Assembly: GCA_033439765.1 (NCBI GenBank)
Contig: JAULSN010000002.1
Location: 3,224,001-3,288,000, forward strand
Direction: 5' to 3'
DNA from: Lasiosphaeria ovina
Lineage: Eukaryota > Ascomycota > Sordariomycetes > Sordariales > Lasiosphaeriaceae
DNA: 64,000 bases
In this document: positions 22,123-35,200 of the stretch, one piece after another
How positions within the stretch are numbered: position 1 is the first letter of the stretch
Layout of the letters: the number at the start of each line of letters is the position of its first letter
Notes under the pieces: model-generated
What the model saw: the letters and a program-made list of their open reading frames with translations, nothing else
What the model was told of the DNA's origin: nothing
Database searches by the model: none
Translations under genes and position numbers: made by a program

Positions 22123-22840
22123 TCACCGGCGTACGTATACAACGACCGAACACACAAACCACACGTAACCTTTAGTTAGCACATCTATACATAACCATAC
22201 CCATATCGATATCAGCCACGTCACGTTCGCCTCAAACGGGAAGGTGCTGCAGATTCCGTTCCTCGAGGTTGAAGATGGATGGGGTATGTGAAGTGCGTAG
22301 TTGGGGGTTACGTTTGAACTCGCCGGGTTTGTCGAGGTCAGGCTGACTTTGGTGGCTTGACTAAACCCTCCGGGCGCCAAAGAGACAGATTTCGGTTCCC
22401 GAATGAGAAATCTATCCAATACCGACTGAGACAGCCAGTGAAGAGGGTCACAAAAGAGGTGCGTGCCTCTCAGCGGTTGGCTGGGAAGGAAGCAAACCCC
22501 TGAGCCCCCTCCCCCGCGCACAGGAAGGCTTAGGACAAGGAGCGAGGGGGGAGAGAGACTGGAGTACGTAGACTGCTTCTGAGAGGCAAAGACGCCACCT
22601 GCGGCGTAGTCGAAGAATCGAGCGCAACAGTCCGTGTAAAACCGCATACTTACTCTCACGTAGGCAGGCGGGGTCGGCTCGTAAGGCGTCGTGAGGAATC
22701 TTGGACCAGAATTTCTGTTTGGCCGGCTCGCTCGGCGGCCGGCTGCTACCTATTTCGGCTCCACTGGAACGGAACAGGCGGCCGGCAGGGAAGAGGGATC
22801 TTGGAGGAGGGGAGGGAGTGGGGAGAGAAGTGCTAAACAT
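22123..22840 (-). CDS. Speculative two-exon hypothetical protein
   Basis: ATG at 22840; exon 1 is 22840-22654 and ends at a perfect GTAAGT donor. An acceptor GCCGCAG at 22600-22599 joins it in frame to a long second exon, 22598-22123, for 220 residues. Exon 1 has a coding look (FWSKIPHDALRADPACLRE). Exon 2 is Ser/Pro-rich and ends in a hydrophobic, perhaps membrane-inserted tail. I recognise no family. The frame continuity across a consensus intron is the only support, and chance is possible. Confidence 0.22.
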
Positions 22841-23920
22841 CAAACACGGTGATGCTAACAGCTACTGCGTAGACTCTACTCGATGCAAGCCGAGCTTCGC
22901 GTCCACCAACAATGGACCACTATACGCGTCCCGTACGGCACCGAGAAAACGGGCCAAGATCTGCTGTCTTGCACATAGTACTATCAGCTTCTTGACTGCT
23001 GGGTTGGGTCTCAGAGGGAGGAGAGGGATGCGTGACATGGTCTCGCTCCCGAGTATCTCGATCACCTCCCGAGCGCCGCTAGCCCAAGCAGGACGTCAAG
23101 GGGCAGGATTCTCCGTTTCCTTGGTAGAAGGTTTCTGGCGCTCGCTCACCCGCCTCAAGTGGCTTGCCTAGCGAGCGTTTGCTTGGGTTTGCTTGGGTTT
23201 GCTTGCTTTTTGGGCTCCGCCCCCGGCCGCTGGCGTCGACGGTTGGGGCGAAGAGGATCGCGTCATCATTGGCAGCCGTGATTTGCATAAGAGCCGAGTT
23301 ATAGGCCGCCCGCTCATCGGCTAAAGGTGAGATAATTTCCCAAAGCGGCGGACGTTGTCATGCATCGGCCATCGGGGACCTAGGCCCGGACCTAGTCGCC
23401 CTGGCCCCTGGGGGCGGTCTTGCCGGCCCCACAGAAGAACCGTCGAACGTCTGTAGAACAAAGTGCGACCGTCCGAGCGCAGGCCGGGGGTGGGGGGGAG
23501 GACGGCGGAGGATGCCTTGATTTACCCCCCTGAAAAAGAAATGATGGAGCAAACAGCAGATGACAGCAGCGCTGACGGCGAGCTGGCTGGCCGTTACTGG
23601 GCAGCGGATAGAGCTCGACGGGAGATGACAAGAGACAGGATGGAGGACGCGGGATAGGACGAGATGTGGGCTGGATGTGGGTGGTGGGATGCAGGTACAC
23701 ACCTCCGGTCCGACTTCTAGTTCATGACCCAGCTAGGCAGGTCGGTAGGCTTCGTGTATATTCTTCCCCGCGAAAAATGATGGCGTCCCTGATAGTGCGT
23801 ACAGCAGACTGCCGGCGTCGTGCCTCTGGTGTCGGCGATAGGTCAGGACTCGCAGCGTGCAAGACACGGACCAGTTCCAGCCTTATAGAAGTGATGCATT
23901 ATTACTATGTTTATCACAAC

Positions 23921-23933
23921 GGGGGGGGGGGGG
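23921..23933. repeat. Poly(G) run
   Basis: Thirteen consecutive G on the plus strand. Confidence 0.9.
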
Positions 23934-24353
23934 CCCATGGCGCTACCATGCTTAAAATGTGATCTTATTATAGTTGAGCGGCGCCACCGCCGACGCGGAC
24001 GAGGCAGGATCTGGGCAGTGGAAAGCCACCTCGGCCACCAAGACAGACAGCATTAAAACCCAATCGGCCGAGCGGGTGGCAAAGAGGCTAACTGTCTAGG
24101 TAGCGGTCCTGAGCGGCCTTGGGTCCGCTGCTCAAAGGGGAAACCAGTACACGTTACTTTTGCTGTAATAATATCATCGAACCGCGCAAACGGATACTCG
24201 GTATGAACGTGCTGCCTCGTAGCTAGGAACCGTCAGCGCCTTGGCCAACGTCGAGCGGGGGGTGGGGAAAGCTGGAACGAAAGGTCCTGGAGAGGTGGCT
24301 GTCTGTTGGTCGATCTGCCCATCACTTGGCAGGTAGGTAGGTAGGCAAGGTAG

Positions 24354-24379
24354 GTATCAGTATCAGTATCAGTATCAGT
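24354..24379. repeat. GTATCA hexamer repeat
   Basis: About four tandem GTATCA units, directly after a TAGG tetranucleotide tract (24331-24344). Confidence 0.85.
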
Positions 24380-26368
24380 TTGCCAACCAGTAAGCCAGTC
24401 TGACCATCTGCTCGCTGGGAGCCAGCTTGTCTGTCCGTCTGCACAGTCACAGAGTGGCAGACAGAAAGAGACAGGTACGTCAGCCCAAACAATGCCAAGA
24501 AACAGCGGCTCCAGAGCGGAGGATCGGAATGGCCAAGGAAACACGTCAGGAGTAGAGAAATGGTTCGAGTGGCACTGGATCACCAATCCCTCGTATCACC
24601 TTTCTGACATGCCCAAACACCGAGCGAAGTCGACAAAGACGACGACCGACGCGGGACTGGGCTGCGGGTCCTGGGAAGGTGCAGCACTAGGTAGGTAGGT
24701 GAGGTGTGCAGCGGTCCGGCGGGTGCGTTGGTTGTACTGGTGCAGAGGTGTGAGGTGCGTGCAGTGGTGCAGCGCAGCGGAGTGGAGCAGTGTTGGGACG
24801 GGTTCTGGGACAACTCAACTGTCATCATTCAGATGATGACGAAACCCCAAAAAAGAAGACCCCATCAGCAGTCCTTGCAGGATTTCCAGACGGTCTGGGC
24901 CCACACAGGCCATGTATAGCGTGCGTACAGTTCAAATTGCAGGTACGGATTAGTGTAGGCAGCACGTATCCGTAGAACTGACTGTATGTACTACTAAATT
25001 TGTAGTGTTGGCTTCCATCGGCTCATCTGATCAAGGACCGAAGGGCACTCGGTGCGGAGTCGGGTTAAAACTCAGGGTGCAACCAAGGCAAGTCACGGAG
25101 TATGTAGCGAGATGAACCGAGAGGCAGCCCTTGCAACCGACCTGGCCTGGGGGGGGCCACCGACGGGCGGAAGACGGCAGCGGCGTAGATAGCGTGGTGT
25201 CGAACAGAATAAGAAATAAGAATAAGAATGGGGCGGCGGGCGCGGCGGACGGGCAGGTGGGCTTCGGATGGTCTGTCGTCAGAAGGCAAACTTCGGAGAG
25301 TTGGATCTGAGAACGGGAGTCTGGATTCTGGAATACAACAGAGGTGCCGTGATTGACTGGCAGGCGACGGCCCCAGTGGGGATGTCGTACGTGTGACTAG
25401 GGCAGAGTGGGGAGACTGGAGGTGGGGAGCGACAAGGGTCAGTCTTGCGACAGATCTGAGACACGCGAACCCCCTGTTCATCCCTTGGTCCAGCCCTCCG
25501 CTGCGGTCTCCCGCAAATCCCATCAGGCTCCGCACCCGCAACAGCGAACCCGCAAGCGGCCCTGGGAGACGGCCCTGCAGGCCCGTGCAGATAACCCCTG
25601 CAGACGCTTACCTCAGCGGCCAATCACGACGCGGCTTCAGCCTGCTGCAGAGGAACCTCAAACAACGCTGCCCCGTGCTGCGAGTCGCGTCAGGACGTTT
25701 CCTTCTCCATTCTCCAACAACTGGCAACGACATGTGTTCTCGGCGCGGGCCACAACCAACTCAACTCTCCATCAGTCTCAACCATCCGACGACGGAGACG
25801 GGTCTACCTGGGCTAACCCGCCCGCCAGCAGCCCGATACAGCCAACTGAACTAGTTTGCGACAGAATCGAACCCCCTTAGGTTCTTTCCTTGTTTCTCTG
25901 TCAGGCAGGACCAACCAACACGATTCAGTCTTTTTTTGGACTTTTTTTATTTTTTCGTCGCTTGCGTGCCCACGCGCGTGCGTGCTCTTCATTGTCTGGC
26001 GATAGCTGCGCAAATGTTGGCCGAGTCATTCAGGTGAACCAACCAATGAACCAACCAACCCTGGCCCGGCCCAGGTCTGGTTCTATCCGCATCCTCAACT
26101 GCCTACCCACATCTACTCTAGTGGTGTTGTAGCCTACTGCACTGCGTATCTTATCTTGACAGCTCGGTGTCCAAATCCCCCCTTATTACCCATCTTTGGG
26201 TCGTCGGCCTCTATGCGGGCGGGCTGCGACTGGCCCTCAGGCAATCGACCGCCCCCAGACCTTCCCACCCCTTCCGCCATTGCCAATCCCGCTCGCTAGA
26301 TACTCGCTTGATGCCCTGCGTAGGGCCCGTCCGGCTGTTGTTGCGCCTCGCTGCCGCATCCAGACCCG

Positions 26369-26388
26369 CCCCCCCCCCCCCCCCCCCC
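26369..26388. repeat. Poly(C) run of 20
   Basis: An uninterrupted C run on the plus strand. Confidence 0.9.
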
Positions 26389-28346
26389 GTCCATTCAGAG
26401 CCGCAGGACTGGCCGCTTCCCGTCTACTGACCCGAGTATTCGTTCTCTCGCTGCTCCTACATAGACAGTAACCCAGCGGGTAAACATGGCGCTACGTATT
26501 GACTGACTACCCGATCAGAACTGCACCGCCGAGTCTCTGAAAAGGCCTTTCTTATTGCAGCTGTGACTGGCTCGTTTTCCTTTTTTTCCCTCCCTCGTAC
26601 GCTAGTCCAACATTCGACGCCACCACTCGAGCTGCTGCTTATGATGGATGCATGTTGGCCTGTTGGCATGCCGGTCAGCTTGGTAGGTCCCAGGTCTAGG
26701 CTTACGTCCCTGATATGGAAGCCAAAAATAATTTGAGATAAAAAAAAGAGAAAAGTCGGAAAACAGGAGGTACCAGAAACTGATGTTCGGATCCGTGAAG
26801 CCAAAACGGCGCCCGATGTTAGATGGGGTCTTGCCAAACATGCTCGACCATGATCTTCCCCGGGGAGGCTGGATTGGCCTTGGCTAAATGGCAGGTTTCC
26901 ATGGCCGAGCCCACGCGCCCCCGTTGCGACCTTCTCAAATAACCTACAACGGATTTACAGTGCAGCAACGTCGTCGACTTGTGCCAGGTTGTCTATTCTT
27001 CGGATCCGTCACTGACTGCTGACTCCAGATTTGCGCTCTGGTTGTGTCATACGAGTAGCGATTTCGCGCTTCGTCCGAGAAACAACCCCTCCCCTCCCCT
27101 CACCAGCACGCCCGTCTGCGGCTCAGGCCCTGCGTTTTCTGATCCTCTTCGCTTTCTTCGGCATGGCCCTGGTACCCGTACCGACTTTTGCCTTTTTTGT
27201 CTTTTTGTCTCTCAGTCGGGGGACGATAGAGCATGGTTTGTTGTCTCTCTCTTTTCTCTCCCTCCCTGTTCCGCGTGCCCCATCTGTTGCCGCCTAGTGT
27301 ACGGATTCAACGTACACAACCGGTACTCGGGTAACTTTGCTACTACTACTCTACTATGTAGCTACTACGTGAACATACTAAGTACTCATTGGTGCATGTC
27401 GATGAGACAAGCCACCTCCTCGGTATCTTTTCCCATACGTACGGCCCCAGCCCAGCCCAGTCCAGTCCAGCCCCAAAGTCGCAAGTCGCAACACGCTCGA
27501 GTCCGAGTATGGAAAAGGCTACCTTTCTGTTTCTCCCCCTTCTTCCCCCCCCGTCCCCCACCCACAGCCGCTTTGTAATGTACATACCATAGTAGTGTTT
27601 GCACGTTACCATCCCTACCTACTACCTACCTTACTATTATACCTAGAGCCTAGTCGAGGTACAGATGGTGCAAAACGTGCTGTGCTGTTGGCCTGTCTCC
27701 TCTTCGTCAGGTCCGCCGTTTCACACCTTTCCTAGGTCGTCCTGATCCCTGGTCGCATCTAGCCCGCTGCTGCCGAGCCTTCTGTGGCTCCCCCGTCGCT
27801 TCTAGGTAGTAGCGTAGCGTATCCATGTAGACTGGGCAAACCAGACTGGGGCTTACCGGTCCCGGTCCGGACGTTGGACATCTGGGGAGCCCTGTGGTCG
27901 GTGTTTTGCCCTGGCTCCCCTTCTTCCCAAAAGAGATTCTCTCAGCCCAGTCCCTGGTTCGCCCAGATCCTCACCCCTCTCACTGCCCTGCCCCCGTCAT
28001 CGATGGCCAGATGCTACCCTGTCCACACTTGCCAACCCTGCCAAACCTTGCCCCCTCGCCATCCTTGCTCCCTGTCTCCTTCTAGCAGGCCAAGCAGACT
28101 CTCGCACACCACCTGTCCTCGACTTCCACAGATGCAGCTTAGGTTTGTATCAGGGAAATCCGGCTTAGCTCCTACCGACGTTCCGAACTTGACCGTGCTG
28201 AACTATAGCCCACACCCCCCCTCGCCCTCGTCCTCGTGGGTGGATGGCCTCTGACGGAGTAGTCAACGGTACTCTTTCTCTTATACCCCAGGGTCCTGCA
28301 CTGCCCCGCCATCTGGGCCTCTTTTTTTGTTCCCTTCGTCGTCCCA

Positions 28347-28366
28347 CCCCCCCCCCCCCCCCCCCC
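28347..28366. repeat. Poly(C) run of 20
   Basis: A second uninterrupted C run of the same length, 2 kb downstream of the first, both upstream of the Rua1_C gene. Confidence 0.9.
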
Positions 28367-29109
28367 AAAAGGCCACAGCTGTTTGTCATTCACGGCGTTG
28401 CCAGTCGCTCCTTACCCGTGCTCGCCTGCCCGAATACTTTTCCGCCCCTGATAACGGGCTCTGGTCTATAATATACCAAGAGCTGGCTCTCTTTCCGGCC
28501 CCCCGGGCTCACGAGTGCAAACTAACACCTACGGTCTCGAGAGTTGGCCTTCGTACAACTCACCACGCTCCTTTTTCTTTTTGCCAGCACTCGAAACCTC
28601 GACTGTCCTTTTTCTGCCTCGTCGCCCTTCTCCCCCCTCGCCAGACTTAACCTCGGGTCCGTCGTCATTAACACTTTCTCGCCCTGAGGCCCCACGTTCC
28701 TTGACGTTTCAACAAGACGCGTGAGATATCTTCAGCCGAGATTCGATCCGGATATCCACGTTACGCGCTCCTTAACCACTCACACGCACTCGCACACACA
28801 CATACACACACACACGCGGTGTGCTCGCCCGTCCTTCCACCCACCAGGCTCGAGGCGCTTCCCATCTTGGGTGACCGGATCCTGCTCCAACGCCCCGAAC
28901 CTGGCCGTTGCGCGCTATAGTTCCCAGTAAGTTACTGGACGGCTGGAACGGGGTCTCATGATACATGTCGATTCGCTCGCCCAGTGGAGCCCTCGGCGGG
29001 GCACTCGACCACCGTGGCTCGTTTCCGCCCTAGTATTCATGCTAACATACCATACCTGTAGCTTCCGGTCAATAATAGATTAACCGTCACCCTCCCGAGC
29101 CTGGAGTCT

Positions 29110-29307
29110 ATGGCCATGGACTCTAGTCAAGCCCAGTTGTACGCGTTCCCCAGTCTTCTTGCCTCGCCCTTAAACCAGGAACGCAGAACTTACATAGATG
29201 ATATAGACGGCAACAAATACAGATACCGTCCTTCGCCTTCAACAGCCCCAATAACAAATTTAGGAGGGAAGTCCCGGCGCCTCGCCCGCCGCCCATCGTC
29301 ACCATGA
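29110..29307 (+). other. uORF overlapping the Rua1_C start (ATGA)
   Basis: An ATG-initiated frame of 65 codons (MAMDSSQAQLYAFPSLLA at its start), with a second ATG at 29116 in good GCCATGG context. Its TGA (29305-29307) overlaps the main ATG (29304-29306). It could be a real uORF. It could also be a true first coding exon: a GTACGC donor after AQ-L could join an ACAG acceptor near 29242 in frame with the main protein. Confidence 0.35.
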
Positions 29308-31489
29308 ACGGGAATAAGATGCCGGTCAAGACCGAGTCGATGGCAACGCCGCAGGGGGTATGGACGACTTCGACGACTCAGGGCATGAGGCCGCGGCCTG
29401 CCACCATCCACGAGGGCTTTTCCTACTGCATAGGCGAGGGCTTCGAAGGCATACCAGCGTGGGATTCGTCGTCCATCCAGCAGATGCAGCAACAGACACC
29501 GAGCGACACCATGTCGAGACCCATATCTGTCCACCAAAACTTCTACCCGCCCACTTCCATGGAGAGCAGTGAGTGCTTTAGACGGCCTAGCGAAGTCGGG
29601 GGGCTAACAGTCCTGTCAGGCACATGGGCACAGAAACCATGCGACGATGGTCTCGAGATCCCCGGGTTGGAAGGCGACATGGGTGCCATAGGGCAGGCAT
29701 ACACCACCGACGAGGCCATCCCGATTCTTGACCTTAGGTACCCGGGTCACCATCTAGACGGCGACTCGATGGCCTTCGACAATGGGCTGAACCCACGCAG
29801 GATGTCGGGCTCGTCTTTCACCGTGTCCACGTCAGGTGGCCTCTCGGACATGCCGTCGTATGAGGACTTTTCAGCAGCGCTGTCAGATGCGCCGTCGTTC
29901 ACCTCGGACTATCCACCGCCGTCGAACCGGAACTCGCTCATGTCCTCCACTCAGCTGTCGCCTGTTGCGTCCCCACGAATGACACCCCAGGGCCGGTCTG
30001 AACTAGTACGGACTCAGAGCAGAGGGAGAGCCTCGCCGTCTCCGCGGCCTGGCATGCGTGCTGCGCCCTACTCGGTCGATACTGGCAGGAACAAGAGATG
30101 GTCGACGGGCTCCTTCGGCACGACCCCAAACCGGCGGCAGTCTCCCTTTGTCTACCACCCGCACGACACCTTCAACCCACACGCTCGTATGTCTTCGCGC
30201 CATTCGTCGCCGACGATCGCGCATGCCCAGCTCCCATTGAACTATGGAAACCTACAGGCTGCGCAGCAGCACCCTTACCTGATGAGCAACGCGCCGGCCT
30301 TCCATCGCAACAGCATGCTGCTGCCGTCCCAACTGCCATCGCATGCCTTCCATCCGGATGCGCACCAGTTTGAGACGCCGCCGCCGCTGCTTTCTCACGG
30401 GCTGTTCCGCATGCTGCAAAGCAATGCCGACCATCACTCTCTGCATAGTCACTACACGGATCTCTCAGATCCGCCAGACCTCTACGCCTCGCTACACGAG
30501 GAGCAGATTCCCCCTCCCCCTGAAGACATGAACCCGACCGACCAAGATCTCGTCCCTCACGAGCAGGAGTTGAGGTTTGAGGGCGACTTGTACACGCCTA
30601 GGTGGGTACGAGGCCACGGTAACAAACGGGAAGGTTGGTGCGGTATCTGCAAACCCGGGCGGTGGCTAGTGTTGAAGAACTCGGCTTTCTGGTACGACAA
30701 GAGCTTCACACACGGCATCAGTGCGGCAACGGGTAGCCCCTTCCAAGAGCCTCAAGAAACAAGGCGCATGGATGGCAATCCGGATGTTTGGGAAGGACTC
30801 TGCGGGAGCTGTAACGAGTGGATTGCGCTGGTGAGCAGCAAAAAGAAGGGGACAACCTGGTTCAGACACGCATACAAGGTAAGTCAGGAGACCTGTTTCT
30901 CCATTCCTGCTTCTGAGCTGTATAGTAACTGACGATTTTACAGTGTCACACACATCCGAAAATCAAGGATGCGCCAAAGCGTCGGAGGGAAAGCAGCCAC
31001 ACACGCTCGTTAGCGGCGTCGACAATGGCAAGGCCAAGAACGGAGCCGTTGACGCCGCAGATGACTCCAGCTGCCTCCGTGGTGAACACGCCAACACCGG
31101 CGCAGTCTCAGATGCACGCTGCGCAAAGTGCGCAAGAGCAACAGCAGTCGCCGGAGCTACAGGCACAGCAGCAACAGGCACAGCAGCAGGCCCAGCAGCA
31201 ACTGCAGGCCCAGCAGCAGCATCAACAGATGCAACAGCAACAATTGCATCAACAGCAGCAGCATCACCACCAGCTGTTACAGCAACAGCAGCAACATCAA
31301 CAGCAGCAGCAACAACAACAGGAGCAGCAGCAGCAGCAGCAGCAGCAGTTACAACATCCTATACCTCGCCATCTCGAGCAGCACCAGCACCTGCATCCTC
31401 AAATACACGTGCAAGTGACCGCACCTCCTCAACAACCTCAGCCGAGGACGGCAATGAGCCCGCTGGAAGCCTTTCCCAACATGATCTGA
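29304..31489 (+). CDS. Rua1_C-family transcriptional regulator with polyQ tail
   Basis: Exons 29304-30878 and 30944-31489 (65-nt GTAAGT...TTACAG intron) give 706 residues. The first 420 residues are Ser/Pro/Met/His-rich and disordered. The C-terminal Rua1 domain covers about residues 434-545: LYTPRWVRGHGNKREGWCGI, CKPGRWLVLKNSAFWYDKSF, THGISAATGSPF, DGNPDVWEGLCGSCNEW, TTWFRHAYK then CHTHPK across the intron. Its Cys/His pairs look zinc-binding. A basic KRRRE follows, then a Gln tract of about 100 residues encoded by mixed CAG/CAA codons. In Ustilago, Rua1 activates glycolipid genes; most ascomycete members are uncharacterised, so the target here is unknown. The huge upstream spacer suggests complex control. 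Confidence 0.88.
31141..31362. repeat. CAG/CAA repeat coding for polyglutamine
   Basis: Mixed CAG and CAA codons with occasional His, Leu and Met. The interruptions should make it more stable than a pure CAG tract. Confidence 0.9.
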
Positions 31490-32220
31490 TGACAGACAAG
31501 TGGGCTACGGTCCCTGACGACACTCGCTTCGTCTATCTCTCTCTCTATCTCTCCGTCTCTTCGCGTTGCTTCATTCATTCAAGAGGGGGGAAGGAAAGGA
31601 AAGGAAAGGCGGGATGGGGTGGGGTGGACGCTCTTGAGAGCCACGAATCCCACTCACTCACTCACTTTATTATGAAATGCCTGTCATGACTTTTTCCAAA
31701 CATAACCATGATGAAACGTGGGCGGGGGGGAACAAAAAAGACTCTCGGGAGTATCTATATATATGTATGTGTGTCCGTGTGTGTATGGGGCTTGGCTCTT
31801 TTCATTCTTTTTTCTTTTCTCTTTTATATATCCTTTCCTTTTTACATATATATATTGGTATATATAGACTAGGGTGGTGGGTGGTTCGCATATCGATCAC
31901 TTTTTTGGAGGGGGGGAAGAGGAAAGGGGGACCTGGGGACCTGATGAACGACGCAACGCGAAGCAAGGAACAAAACAAAGCAGGACCTATTTTTTTGTTT
32001 ATCTCTTCTTCTCTGTCTCTATTTTGGTTTTTTCTTCCCAAGCCCCATATTTCTGTTTTGTTTCTCTTCTTGTCCATTCTTGCTATGTTTTTTTCCCTGG
32101 GGGAAAAGGAGGAGAAAATGGAAATCGAAGAAGGGAGATTAATGGATTCCGTTTTTAGGTTTACCTTTTATTTATTTTTCGCTTCAATACCTACCTAGGT
32201 ATCGAAAGCGGTCAGAGGGG

Positions 32221-32262
32221 GGAAAGGAAAGGAAAGGAAAGGAAAGGAAAGGAAAAGAAAGG
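32221..32262. repeat. GGAAA pentanucleotide repeat
   Basis: About eight tandem GGAAA units, one imperfect. Confidence 0.9.
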
Positions 32263-35200
32263 AGGCCGGATATAATTCCTGGCCAAAGCATCTGTTTCTT
32301 CAACACAGCTTTTCTCCTTTCTGTGCCAGAAAATCTCGCACATGCCTCGCTCGCCCTCTCCCCCCGATCAGCCTCTCAAGCGGAAACAAAGGCGGCTCAC
32401 TAGCGAAACCTGATCGATCGTATCCTTCTTCTGCTTCTTCCGTCGCTCACGACACCCGTTCAGTCCGCTTTCTTTGCATTTATTGTCTATTGCTTACGTA
32501 TGTTTTTTCTCCTATTGTGGATTCTTTGTTCCTGTTATTACTTTTCTTGTTCTCCTGTCTCTCTTTCGTTCGTGGTGATGATGGATAACGATGATACCCT
32601 CAAGGGAAGGAGAAACCCGTGGTTGGGTGAGCGCAGGCAAGCTTGGATCGAGAGAGCGGAGTAGGGGGGTGATGGAAATCTGCTCTTCAGCTACAGCAAC
32701 ATATAGTTGACTATGTAGGTAGCAAGACGAATGAACGATGTCAAATAGAACAATATCTCAACTCTTGATTACAGGTTCTAACAGTGTATGTGGTCCTGTT
32801 TCTGGGATGACCCGATTTGTTTACAACTGAACATGGCGTTTCTACACTTGTCTGCATCTTCTTTCCAAATGGCCTCTTGGGGGCTGAAAATGAAGTCTTA
32901 AGAAGGTCATTATTACGAGGCTCCCAAAACGGTGCCTGTTCTCCCAGTATCGTGAAGTCTCCATGTATCCTCACACACAAGCAATGAAAAAAAGCCTGAT
33001 CTAGGCCAATGGCCCATGCCCACCCATCCACCGACATGGCGCCGGAGACTTTGACAAGCTTACAGGGGATACGGCTGCTACCCAGCAGCCTAGCCGGCGG
33101 TGTTCCGGTAGTTCGGCGTTTCGACGATCCCACAGATCTAAGCCGATTGCGCGGCAAGTCATACACACTCGAGACTTGAAGCCGGGATTCCCGGCAATGT
33201 GGGGTGCTGTCTGGAAACACTGGAAACCAGAAACAAATTTTCCTCTCCTTCGAGAAAGGGGTCCGATTTGCCAGGGCATCGTTTGTCCCACACTGTAAGG
33301 CGAGGCCGCCCAAAGCATGCGGGGCGGGTGTCATCGTCGTGTCAAAGTGGTGGCGTTAACTAGCAGTTACGCAAGCGAACGAAAAATATCAATCATCTCG
33401 CCTTTCTTAGAGGCTTACAGTATGACAAAAACCATCACTGGAACCGGCCGAGCGTAATAACTCAATCGTCGTTCCTATATCAGATGGAGGTTCTTGCTCG
33501 ACAAGGGGGGCGCTGGCGGCTCTGTCGGAGTTGGTTTGCCAGTCACAGGCCGTCGAGGCCACCATTCTTACCTCGTCAATCTCCCTTCATTCATGCGTGG
33601 CTCTGTGGAGCTAATGACGTGCTTTGTGGCTGGCATTCGAGGGGGCAGTAGACTGTTAGGCCTGGGCCAGGTACATGATTGAAGATAAGAGAGAAAAAAG
33701 CAAAGAAACACCCCCTCGTTCGACAGTGCCAGGATGTAAAGTGCTTGCAGCTTGATTTTCAGCTGGCTCCGGCCCGTGTGGCTGGACGGCGGTCGAGCCG
33801 CATCTGGCGTCCCTGATGGTCTTTGATGGCCCGACTTACTGTCGCTCGGTGCTGGGCCTGGCCAACAATTCGACAGGAGACTCGGGGCCTGATTGCAGAT
33901 CCAAGAAAATAGGCGCCAACCAAAGAGCAGGCTTCAGTCAATTGACCACGATGCCCCTCAACGATGCCAACAACGCAGCTTCTGTTAGTCAAGTTCGCGG
34001 ATTAGCACTACTCCGAACCTACGGATACCCAAGAACAGAGGGAGAGGCCTCGGCCACGCAACGATGCTGATGAGTGGCAAATGAGCCGAAACGGCTGACC
34101 TCAGCGGACTTCTTCGCAATTGGGCTTCACAATTGGTTCCCAGGAATAGTGTTGGTCAATTGGTGAGGGGTTTTAAGGGACGAATCGAAATCGCCCAACA
34201 ACCGAGCCAAAAGAAGACTCAAAAGCTGTCAAGTTGGTCGGGATCAAGGGAGTAAGGAAGACCGAGGGCGGGATTGAGGGGCCTTTCTGCTGCAAGGGCA
34301 AAGAGGACCGAGTATGTGGCTCCAATTGGCTCGGTTGCCTCGCCAATCAAGGCACGCTCATGCAGCGCAGAAGCACCTGATCTTGGTTCTGCCGAGTTCT
34401 GAGGCAGGAACGATGCTGTCCAGTCATTGCAGCGACTCACGGCCAAGTTCGAACAGGAGAAAAGGCTCCTGACAGAAAGAGCAACAGATATATTCCGCAG
34501 TGCTGCACAAGACAACTTTTCCAGGTCAAGATCTTCATCGGCAGAAGCCACAGTGCACCTGAAGTCGCAGCAATAAGTAGGACGGACGGACAAGACGAGA
34601 CAAGCCGTCGTCGGTCAGTATGTGCCATCCATATCGTATCCCCTTTTCGGCGCTGATGCGACTTGAATCGGGTGCGGTGCGGCTGTTGGGCAACCAAACT
34701 TTGAACTGCACGGGACCTGGAAATTGCCTTGCCCCAGCTTTCTCCAGACTTTCGGATCGGCTTCTAGTCGGCTCCCCTCGTAATTCGGAGACTTTGCTTG
34801 GCAAGGCGGCCGAGACTGTTGAGTTTGGTAATGAAAACGCCTGCAGGTGGGGAAATGTTACCGAAACCTCGTTGCTACGGAATACCTTTGCTGTTAACGC
34901 CTCAACTGCCTGCATTAGTTACGTGATGCGTATTCAAAGCGAAGCTCGGATTTCCGACCCCGAGTAGATAGTCGGACAAAAGGGCAAATCCATACCTAGC
35001 TCATTACCTTACATATGTTGGTGCACAGCGCACAACCACCTCGGCGCTTGCCATGCCATGCACAAGCGGCGCCAATATATAAAGGGATCCTGTGCGACAT
35101 CAGTACATGGCTTTGACGCAGGAACCGGATGACAGTGACAGGCCAGCTCAATCTCATAGCTTTCCCGTTCCCGTCTTGCAACCACCTTCCTCAACCGTGG

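Larger units (their letters stand above)
19500..29303. other. Very long gene-poor stretch upstream of the Rua1_C gene
   Basis: Almost 10 kb without a recognisable conserved gene. It carries G runs on the plus strand (20.9-21.1 and 23.9 kb), then from about 25.5 kb a strongly pyrimidine-rich plus strand with 20-base C runs and CT tracts up to the Rua1_C start. This skew fits a long promoter and leader in the rightward direction. One speculative two-exon minus-strand frame (22123-22840) is listed separately. Confidence 0.5.

Noticed and set aside
30943..31689. Long Ala/Thr-rich frame across the polyQ part of the Rua1_C gene
   Set aside because: It is the shifted reading of the CAG/CAA tract; the Gln frame follows directly from the conserved Rua1 domain after a consensus intron.
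32741..33334. ATG-started open frame of 197 codons on the minus strand
   Set aside because: No recognisable domain or repeat pattern, and composition like the surrounding spacer; a chance frame of this length is plausible in 64 kb.
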